From the NCBI GenBank assembly GCA_021396245.1, contig WNYE01000005.1:620001-684000 (forward strand): a stretch of DNA of 64,000 nucleotides. The letters run 5' to 3'. Under the pieces are notes generated by a model. That model had not been told where the DNA came from, did not search any database, and saw only the letters and a list, made by a program, of their open reading frames with translations. Every line of letters begins with the position of its first letter. Position 1 is the stretch's first letter. Below are positions 57,601 through 64,000 of this stretch, one piece after another. This DNA is from Sporothrix humicola (Eukaryota > Ascomycota > Sordariomycetes > Ophiostomatales > Ophiostomataceae). The position numbers were made by a program, and so were the translations under genes.

Positions 57601-60600
57601 TTACTCGACAGCACGCCACATCCAGATCGACTCGGCTGGTCTTGATGCGGACCTGCGGTTCACAAACTACTACATGGACGTCGATCTTGTCCTGGCACCG
57701 CTCAGCCTCTCACTCGGCATCGAAGCTGGTCGTGATGACAACGATCGTGAAGGTGGTGCAAGCGAGGATGACAACGACAACAACAGCAACAACGGCAAGG
57801 ATGGAGATCTCGGCGATTTTGCTAGCTCGGTGTCCAATACTCAGCTCTTCATCGACGGCATTCACGTCTTTGGCAACCGTCTCTTTGGCCTGCCGCCGAC
57901 TGAACCGACTTACCAGTGCAACTGGGATGCTTCCATCGGCGCCATTACGGGCGAGTGTACGACTGATTTCCTGACAGCCCTGGCCGGCGGCGGTAAAGCC
58001 TTTGGCTTCACTTTTGACGACGACGAGAACGCCTTGGTGCCCTACCACACCCTCATCATGTACGACATTACCTTTTTGCGTGTCCACGTCCAGTCCATCA
58101 GCATCTGGCTGCACGTCGAAGACGCTGCGTTCCTCCTGTCTCTCGAGAATGGCGTCAACGTCAACTTCAACGACTGGGCCCGCGAGCACTACTCCAAGCG
58201 CGGCGACATCTCGATTCCCGACCTGCAAGTCTCGTGCGTCAATGCCGAGTCGGCTATCCGCCACAAGACGCGGCCGGGCACAACCGTCAAGACAGACATG
58301 TTCCTCAAGACTAGCCTGAGCATCGCCATTGTCGGCCGCAAGTTTGATTTTTCCAACGAGCGGGCACTTCAGCAGGCCTTGATTCGGAGAGAAGACCAAC
58401 GTACCCAGCGCGCTTCGTTCCTGTTGCTACCACGGTACTTTGACCCAGCCTTTGTGCCCGATCCAGTTGACCCGCCCGCTCAACCTGTGCCTCCAATTCC
58501 ACAGCCCGTCACAGCCAAGGATGTCGAAATGGACGGGTTATCACTATCCTCCCACGGCGGATCATATGCATCGTCACTTGCATCCAAGCGCCGCCTAAGA
58601 CGGCAAAAGTCTCAGAGCTCGTTCTTGTCTATTGCCACGTCCAATGCTAGCAGCCAAGGTAGTGTCTATCGGCCGCACAGTTCGGCGCACACGGCCAGCA
58701 ACAAGTCTCACCATTCTTCTGAACTTCCTACGCCTCTGAGCGGCGGTGGCCGTCTTGGTGGGCTCCAACCGATGACGCCCCTCGATACACCAACCGGTCG
58801 TTTCCAGGCCCAGTCCTCGTCTCACACGCGCGATCTGTCGTCCTCGACCCGCTACTCTGGCTTCTACAGCCCAGAGCACGAAGGTGCTTCTTCCTCGCGC
58901 CGCCAGCCGGGCGACCTCCACCACAACACCATGGCCTTTTCTAGCAAATACTTTGCGCCATACTTCCCGCTCGAAGACGTCAAACCGGACGTATCTGAAG
59001 CTGCCGTCCAATGCGATGCCAAGTATGCCAACAGCGGTGACAAGTCTGGCAATGAAAGTGACAGAAAAGGGAAAGGAAACGGTGTTGACGACGACACAAC
59101 CGCCAGCATGGCCGACGACATGTCGCCTGCCGACTTTGGCCTCGAGGACGTCGACCCAGAGATTTTGAGTGAAGACAAGGTGCATGCCAGCACGCTCATT
59201 CGCGTCCACGACGGCATAAGCGCCTTCTTCACCCCGACGTCCGCCAAGCACATTGCCGCCCTCATTTCCGCCCTCCTCCCGCAGGAACCCGATGATATCT
59301 TGGATGCTGTCCAGATGAGCGCCATGGATGGCATTATCACGGCTGGAAAGCAGCGCAAGATGAAGGGCAAAGTCTCGGATTTTGTCATCCAGCTCCCGCG
59401 CGCCAACCTGCGCTTCCTCAATGCGACGTCCCCGTTTTCGTCGTCGTCAACCTCGTCCCTTGACGAACAGGACCAGTACGACGTCTCCGTGTCCAACATT
59501 ACTTTCATGTCGCGCGCAAAGACGACGTGGCGTGACGCCATGCGGCCCGAAGAAAGCCAGATGCACAACTCGTTCCAGCTGCGTCTGGGAGGGATCGAGC
59601 TGTCTGCCTCTGAACGTTTGGCCGATATTTCCACGCCCCAAGCTGCCTTTGCCGCCAGCATCGAGAATGTGCTGGTGTCCATGGGCACCAAAGACCTGGC
59701 TTATCTCGATGCTGATATTGGTGCCGTTGAGGGCCAGCTGAGCTCCGAGAAGATCGAGTACATTGCCTCGCTGATCCACCGTACCGGCGTCCTGGTGTCT
59801 GACTTGACGGAATCGTTTGCGGTCCCGCTGTCTTACAACAGCCGTATTCGGCCGCACTTGGCCCAGCGCCTAATTGCCGCCGGCATTGGCGTCACTGATC
59901 CTGGGTTCCTCGTGAGACCGTCGGCTGTACTCAGATCGGCCCACGAGCACCTGCGCACCTTTGACTCGTGGAAAATAGCCATGCGTCTGCGCCAGGTCTG
60001 GTTCTTGATGAAAAAGGCACCCAGAGAACAGCTGATCCGCGAGTGTCTTGGCCAAGCACCTTTGTTGCCTATGATCGAGTCTCCGATCGCGCCGTTTGCC
60101 GTTGCTCCTCTGGGCGGCACTGTGCGCGAAGTCATTTCCAAGCTCGAGTACTGGCGCGGCTGGGACCTGGGCGATCTGACGCAGTCTCTGTTCTTGCAAG
60201 AGCTGTTTGGTTCCCTCAAGGCAGATCTGTACAAGAAGGCAGCCGAAAAACGACCCATCTTGGCGTTTATGAGCGTCGTGCGAGTCGAAAAGCTGCAACT
60301 TATGCTGGATCCGGGCCCGAAGCAAAACGAGATCACTTTCTTTGACCTTACCGTCCGGTTCGAGAACGGCGAAGCCGTCGCCAACAATATGCCTCTCAAA
60401 GCCAAAGCAAGCGGCGCCGTGCCAGCCGATGCAGAAGATCCGACAACCAATGCCACGTCGGTGCTCAATATTTTCTGTTCGGACTCGGCCGTGCGTCTCA
60501 ACTGGGAGATTTGCGAGCTTGCCCAGGACGTGATCCGTCTTTATAAGAGACATATTGCCGAGAAGGCAGCCGCCGAAGAGCAGGCCGACAAGCCCCAAAC

Positions 60601-63600
60601 CGTGGCCGGGCCGTCCAGAGAAGAAAAGGCGGCCAAAAAGACAGCCAAACCGCCCATCAACGCCCCCGGCGCTGCTGGCACAGTGCCCCAGCAGAGCACG
60701 CTGCACGTTGTCTTCGCCATGGACCACGGCTCTTTGGTGCTCGAAACGATCAACCTCAATGTCCGCATGGCCAGCGAGGGCACGAAATCGTCGCTGCTCG
60801 TCCGCCGCAGCGGCAACCGCATCATGGACACCAACTTTATCACGAGCTGCGACAGCATCACGTCGCGCGTCAAGAGCCACTCGGAGCTGGTGACGTCGTC
60901 GCAACTCGAGCGGCCGAGCGTCTTCGCGGCGCACTGCATGGAGACCACAAAGGACCGCTACGAGCACACGATCAAAGCCACCGCCAGCAGCCGCAACTTT
61001 TCGTTTGGCATCAAGCAGGACCCGCTCGCCCTGCTGGAAACGCTCGATCTCCTCGTTAGAGACGAGGTGGCGCAGCTGTACCAGTTTGGCGAGCTGTTTC
61101 CCCTCGTGCCCGAGAAGGCGGCCGAAACCGTTGTGGCCGTCCAAGAGGCCAAGCCAGAGAACAACAAGATTGCCGGCCGCTTGTCTGCCTTTAGTTTCAA
61201 GGTGGCCCTCTTCCTTGAGCAGTATACGATCAGCGTGCCGCTTCTACGCTCGTTAACATACAAGATCTCGGGCGTCGTTGCCCGTGTTGCCGTGGCCGCC
61301 AATTTTGGCAGAGAAATCATCTTCGATTTCGACGTGAAGGAGAATGCACACGATATGCAGGTGACGTCGTCCAACACGAAGAAAAATGCCGCGCGGAGTA
61401 TCTCTCTTCTGCAAATCCCACCGACAAACGGACGCATTACAACCCGCATCGGCGAACACGAGCAGACCGTCTCTGTGTTCTCGTCCCTCGAACTCGTCCA
61501 GCTCGACGCCGCCGCCGTCTACAGTCTCCTGTCGGCCCTCAACCGGCCCGAGATTTCGAGCACTATCGCCGACATGCAGCAGCAGCTCAAGGTCATCCAG
61601 CGCCACTTCAAGGAGATCTTCAGCAACCAGCCGCCAGCTCCTGCGCCTGTGGCCACCGTTGCCAAAGCCCAGACCAAGCCGATCGTCTACTCTGTCCACT
61701 CGACGTTTGCCGGCCTCGAAATCTTTGGCAATGTCTCGCTCAAGTCAGACGCCGCGCCCATAGCCCATCTCTCGTTCTGCCTCGACAGCATCCGTCTCGA
61801 GGTCACGAACCGCCTCGACAACGGCGGGCCCGTGCTGGCCTATCCCGAGTTCTACCTCAATTTGCGGCGCATCGCCTTTGAGATCCTCAAGGGATCCGAG
61901 GCGCAGATGGCCTCCTGCGGCAGCATGGCCTTTGCAGCTCTGATTACGGCCACATCCAAGCTCGGCGAAGACGGCAAAGAGAAGCGCGCCTTTGACATTA
62001 AGAGCGACGGCTTCGACGTCAGTCTGTCGCCCGACACGGTTTCCACGGTTGTCGATGTGCTCGGCTACATGGGCGACAAGATTAACGACCTTGACACGTC
62101 TCGAGAGATGGAGTACCTGCGCAAGCTGCGGCAGTCCAAGCCGCGCATCGTTATTAACGACGACGAGGCTGCCGACGGAGAGTCTGGAGGGGGCGATGGC
62201 GAAGAAGAGCCAGATCTCATAAAATCCTTCTTGTCGTCGATTGCCTACACCTTTGAGATCCGCAATATCCAGATCAACTGGCTCTGCGCCCTCGCGACCT
62301 TCTCTGCCAAGGAGTCCCGCTATCTGCCGGCCCCGCCCAGCGAGGCCAAGGAGGATCTCGTGCTGCTCCTGGGCCGCATCGAGCTCGGCACGCGCACAAA
62401 GAACTCGGCCCGCCTCACCATTGAAAACCTGCAGCTGCAGCTCGTGCCGCCGACCCAGGACAAGAAGGCCCGCTCGCCCAACTCGGCCCTGCTGCCCGAA
62501 GTCATCTTCAATGTTGCCTACTTTTCGACGTCGCGGACGCGCCGTTTCGCCTTCCAGGCCGTCGGCAAATCTCTTGATTTGCGTCTTACGTCCGAGTTTA
62601 TTGTCCCTGCCGCCCATCTCAAAGACTCGATCCAGCTATCCATCAAGAACGTCCAGCAAGTCTCACGGCGCTGGAACCCGAACCCGACCAATCCAAACTC
62701 GGCCACGGGCTCGCCTACAAAAACAGGCTCTTCATCACCGACAAAGCAGCCGGACTCGCCCGAGAAGCAACCAGTTCTTGGCAACAAGAGACTCGAATCG
62801 CTACTGGTGGATGTGGATTTCGCTGGCGCCGTCGTCTACATTGGCGGCAAGAAGGGCTCGTCTACTGGCAATCTCTTTGGCCCAGGAGCTACAGCATTTG
62901 GTGTCCCCGGAGGCGACAATACTGGTGCTGGCCCAAGCACTGCACGGTCTCGCCGCTCAGGCATTGGCGGCAAATACGGACAGTTCAACTCGGACGAGTC
63001 AGGTGGCAGCACAACTCTGCGCTCGCCAGGCCTGGCTTGGAAGCTCGAGTACCGCGACAATGGCAAAGGAGACCCTTCGCTGTATGCTGAGGTCAAGATC
63101 GACCCGTCCAGCAACGTCATCTACCCATCGGTCGTGCCGTTGGTCATGGATTTGACTCAAAGCATCAAGGAGGTCGTCAGCGACTCGGGCAAGGCGTCGT
63201 CGTCCAAACAACAAGAAGACGACCAGAATACTGCATCTGCCGCTGACATCGCCACAGCCCTGGCCAAGCAGACCAAGCCCGAGGAGAACATCCTCATGTC
63301 GGCCGCCAACCCCAACGCCATGCTCGGCCGCCTCAAGCTCAACCTCGGCCTGCGCATCCACAAGCAGCAGTTCTCCCTCAGCTGCCAGCCCATTGCACGT
63401 GTTGCGGCCACCACCAGCTTTGACGACGTTTACCTGACCATGAACACCATCCGCACAGTCGAGCACGGCAATTTCTTGGCCATCTCGGGCAATATTAGCC
63501 GCCTGCAAGCGTCGGTCCAGCACGTCTACTCGCGCGAGTCGACCGGCAGCTTCGAGGTTGACTCAATCGTCTTGTCACTGATGAACAGCAAACACGTCAG

Positions 63601-64000
63601 TGGCGTTAGCGGCGTGTCCGCGCTGCTCAAAGTGAGTCCCATGAAGGTCGCCATCAATGTACGCCAAGTCCAGGATTTCCTGCTTTTCCGCGAAATCTGG
63701 ACGCCCAGGGACCTTCGCAAAGCCAACACCGCGCCCATTGTGACTCCCACAGCCGCTACCAAGCTATCTACCGAAGCCACGTCAATGTCCACTTCCTCGT
63801 CACAGCAGCAGCCCGCCGTTCTTGTCCAGCGCTACCAGCAGGTGGCGGCTACCGCAGCCTTCCCCTGGACCGCCTCCATCTCGATTGCCGCCCTGGAAAT
63901 CAACGTCGATCTGGGCCAGGCGCTCGGCAAGTCCGTATTTGCCATTGAGGAATTTTGGGTGTCCTCCAAAAAGACCTCAGGCTGGGAGCAGAACCTGTGC
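54677..64000 (+). CDS. CSF1: CSF1 bridge-like lipid-transfer protein (C-terminus cut by window edge)
   Basis: One frame runs from the ATG at 54677 to the window end, 3108 codons with no stop and no intron needed; I checked the frame at both ends and through the first 600 residues. The N-terminus has one membrane helix (about residues 30-50, VFLAYIITATFLALFFLLYF) followed by NRLFASLVSWALR and the CSF1 mark SLLGGRVFFVGLRYHGKNET. This anchors the protein in the ER, and the rest forms the long beta-groove repeats that carry lipid between membranes; yeast Csf1 is about 2960 aa and acts in lipid supply and cold fermentation. Later landmarks include WGMAVSIRGGSVNYGPWADR and ALLKVSPMKVAINVRQVQDF. Hydrophilic inserts occur at about residues 130-310 (Asp/Asn-rich) and 1290-1410 (Ser-rich), probably loops outside the groove. 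At most a few hundred residues should be missing. Confidence 0.93.
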   Translation, partial: MDSDFNANSNATPMDLAERALKANGARFSGVFLAYIITATFLALFFLLYFNRLFASLVSWALRTWTLHRYGIYIDVQAVQFSLLGGRVFFVGLRYHGKNETILIQNGHITWAYWLRRVRHIDLGKRRKQRQQNGKEPEASASSCVGDDAGGPDGPNDANDDRVHRKTKHKIPCRMNVNLAGLEWFVYNRSAAYDSIVAGLTGMNDYPGEEGQDDKNEDEYNEKHDENNNSKLPRHSDDIQHKLRKRRHNNTGGDDSGKRASKLDADSLSSEDGDVDEGNAGASGADHRRAANAADDENDALPAFLQLFPIHFTCDKAAVVMGNENTSGILVVKTQVLSGEIDAKHTETPDPYRQVFRLHFQKPVIEIRDNDDYREDQTSRAVRERQIAEDIGPLPPRSFFRHYRRTAYSQLRNLMPYFRSSVESFTSADPRDPPATATSARMPGSSHWQGLSRYLDGPGGDEKERWVASEYAMLNPILESPEAFLTIYWDSVGKVTVGAVTGLPVSGDDDRGGRGGGLDGREGRDNNKKPRLNINGNEPSPAWGMAVSIRGGSVNYGPWADRKRAELQRVFFPGLSKDATPARRLPVGAFRVPTQFKVYVELDDEVTLRVPTREASKNWRFKGKDMATKFRSARDKRKNRSRYKKSEPAPSASGQRPYGWLDIKIASNATISYSMDMLATATGFRATLDLDLPKVEISSSVNQEALWRSGALRVSCDLSTPLKWNALRQWRFHITSNDLELFLLRDHVYLLTDLIDDWGTGPPAEYLVFTPFQYYIDLSLPNVKMYLNVNDGNIINNPTSMDDNTFIIIGSPLLEASVCIPLDQFRPPSNAIPFDVQTDTATIELHVPPWNTQSMFVRNKHVGHLSMLHIDGKYHYQAATALNLTDTLLLNVAGQRPTFSAYGFMVRYFIKLKDNYFGDDVHFTTLEEYQDNLRLKETDPDAERASRPPHKASNDLDVILSVHADDPKMLLPANIYSTARHIQIDSAGLDADLRFTNYYMDVDLVLAPLSLSLGIEAGRDDNDREGGASEDDNDNNSNNGKDGDLGDFASSVSNTQLFIDGIHVFGNRLFGLPPTEPTYQCNWDASIGAITGECTTDFLTALAGGGKAFGFTFDDDENALVPYHTLIMYDITFLRVHVQSISIWLHVEDAAFLLSLENGVNVNFNDWAREHYSKRGDISIPDLQVSCVNAESAIRHKTRPGTTVKTDMFLKTSLSIAIVGRKFDFSNERALQQALIRREDQRTQRASFLLLPRYFDPAFVPDPVDPPAQPVPPIPQPVTAKDVEMDGLSLSSHGGSYASSLASKRRLRRQKSQSSFLSIATSNASSQGSVYRPHSSAHTASNKSHHSSELPTPLSGGGRLGGLQPMTPLDTPTGRFQAQSSSHTRDLSSSTRYSGFYSPEHEGASSSRRQPGDLHHNTMAFSSKYFAPYFPLEDVKPDVSEAAVQCDAKYANSGDKSGNESDRKGKGNGVDDDTTASMADDMSPADFGLEDVDPEILSEDKVHASTLIRVHDGISAFFTPTSAKHIAALISALLPQEPDDILDAVQMSAMDGIITAGKQRKMKGKVSDFVIQLPRANLRFLNATSPFSSSSTSSLDEQDQYDVSVSNITFMSRAKTTWRDAMRPEESQMHNSFQLRLGGIELSASERLADISTPQAAFAASIENVLVSMGTKDLAYLDADIGAVEGQLSSEKIEYIASLIHRTGVLVSDLTESFAVPLSYNSRIRPHLAQRLIAAGIGVTDPGFLVRPSAVLRSAHEHLRTFDSWKIAMRLRQVWFLMKKAPREQLIRECLGQAPLLPMIESPIAPFAVAPLGGTVREVISKLEYWRGWDLGDLTQSLFLQELFGSLKADLYKKAAEKRPILAFMSVVRVEKLQLMLDPGPKQNEITFFDLTVRFENGEAVANNMPLKAKASGAVPADAEDPTTNATSVLNIFCSDSAVRLNWEICELAQDVIRLYKRHIAEKAAAEEQADKPQTVAGPSREEKAAKKTAKPPINAPGAAGTVPQQSTLHVVFAMDHGSLVLETINLNVRMASEGTKSSLLVRRSGNRIMDTNFITSCDSITSRVKSHSELVTSSQLERPSVFAAHCMETTKDRYEHTIKATASSRNFSFGIKQDPLALLETLDLLVRDEVAQLYQFGELFPLVPEKAAETVVAVQEAKPENNKIAGRLSAFSFKVALFLEQYTISVPLLRSLTYKISGVVARVAVAANFGREIIFDFDVKENAHDMQVTSSNTKKNAARSISLLQIPPTNGRITTRIGEHEQTVSVFSSLELVQLDAAAVYSLLSALNRPEISSTIADMQQQLKVIQRHFKEIFSNQPPAPAPVATVAKAQTKPIVYSVHSTFAGLEIFGNVSLKSDAAPIAHLSFCLDSIRLEVTNRLDNGGPVLAYPEFYLNLRRIAFEILKGSEAQMASCGSMAFAALITATSKLGEDGKEKRAFDIKSDGFDVSLSPDTVSTVVDVLGYMGDKINDLDTSREMEYLRKLRQSKPRIVINDDEAADGESGGGDGEEEPDLIKSFLSSIAYTFEIRNIQINWLCALATFSAKESRYLPAPPSEAKEDLVLLLGRIELGTRTKNSARLTIENLQLQLVPPTQDKKARSPNSALLPEVIFNVAYFSTSRTRRFAFQAVGKSLDLRLTSEFIVPAAHLKDSIQLSIKNVQQVSRRWNPNPTNPNSATGSPTKTGSSSPTKQPDSPEKQPVLGNKRLESLLVDVDFAGAVVYIGGKKGSSTGNLFGPGATAFGVPGGDNTGAGPSTARSRRSGIGGKYGQFNSDESGGSTTLRSPGLAWKLEYRDNGKGDPSLYAEVKIDPSSNVIYPSVVPLVMDLTQSIKEVVSDSGKASSSKQQEDDQNTASAADIATALAKQTKPEENILMSAANPNAMLGRLKLNLGLRIHKQQFSLSCQPIARVAATTSFDDVYLTMNTIRTVEHGNFLAISGNISRLQASVQHVYSRESTGSFEVDSIVLSLMNSKHVSGVSGVSALLKVSPMKVAINVRQVQDFLLFREIWTPRDLRKANTAPIVTPTAATKLSTEATSMSTSSSQQQPAVLVQRYQQVAATAAFPWTASISIAALEINVDLGQALGKSVFAIEEFWVSSKKTSGWEQNLC

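Noticed and set aside
54503..63792. Numerous minus-strand frames of 100-420 codons opposite CSF1
   Set aside because: The plus strand is continuously open and shows CSF1 family motifs. The opposite frames are antisense shadows.

Overview
The window is nuclear DNA of a filamentous ascomycete (Pezizomycotina, most likely a Sordariomycete; a member of the Ophiostomatales is only a guess from protein style and wide gene spacing). The evidence is that genes are monocistronic and GC-rich in third positions, with few short introns (53-103 bp, one of 198 bp). The introns have GTAAGT/GTATGT/GTGAGT donors, TGCTAAC- or CTAAY-like branch points and CAG/TAG acceptors. The protein families are all house-keeping families of this group. 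No rRNA, tRNA, transposon, CRISPR or bacterial-type operon was seen.

Layout, left to right. Positions 1-613 (-) carry the N-terminal part of an Fyv7/TAP26-type rRNA-processing protein, and 2893-5778 (+) an Atos/DUF4210 protein. They are followed by 6130-9843 (-), a mitochondrial pentatricopeptide-repeat protein; 10902-12919 (+), SRP68; 13605-15726 (-), mitochondrial Hsp70; and 17721-20568 (+), a WD40/DUF2415 protein. Next come 21126-22479 (-), an L-2-hydroxyglutarate dehydrogenase-type oxidoreductase; 22988-26117 (-), a membrane-anchored GH92 alpha-mannosidase; and 31688-34925 (-), CHO2 phosphatidylethanolamine N-methyltransferase. The right part holds 37234-38769 (+), an unknown disordered protein; 39019-39945 (-), eIF3g/TIF35; 40928-44470 (-), a PH-domain protein; 51014-53250 (-), a TMEM184/DUF300 (Hfl1-type) membrane protein; and 54677 to the right edge (+), CSF1, a giant bridge-like lipid-transfer protein that runs off the window in one frame for more than 3100 codons.

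The genes do not form a cluster with a shared pathway. Several touch organelle membranes and lipids (CHO2 at the ER, CSF1 at ER contact sites, the Hfl1-type protein at the vacuole), protein delivery (SRP68, mtHsp70) and mitochondrial expression (PPR), but this looks like ordinary interspersion. Two gene-poor blocks stand out, 26118-31687 (5.6 kb) and 44471-51013 (6.5 kb). Both have long purine/pyrimidine strand asymmetry and small repeats but no convincing coding sequence.

No obviously new multi-gene system is present. The most interesting non-coding signals are a perfect 20-bp palindrome holding two inverted GATA sites (53718-53737), a five-site GATA group (630-813), an inverted pair of CDEI/E-box octamers upstream of mtHsp70 (16127-16161) and a phased TTTTGCGAC repeat array upstream of the GH92 gene (26737-26838). 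The most interesting gene-structure signals are an 18-nt microexon in the DUF300 gene and a membrane anchor with a long cytosolic tail on the GH92 enzyme.
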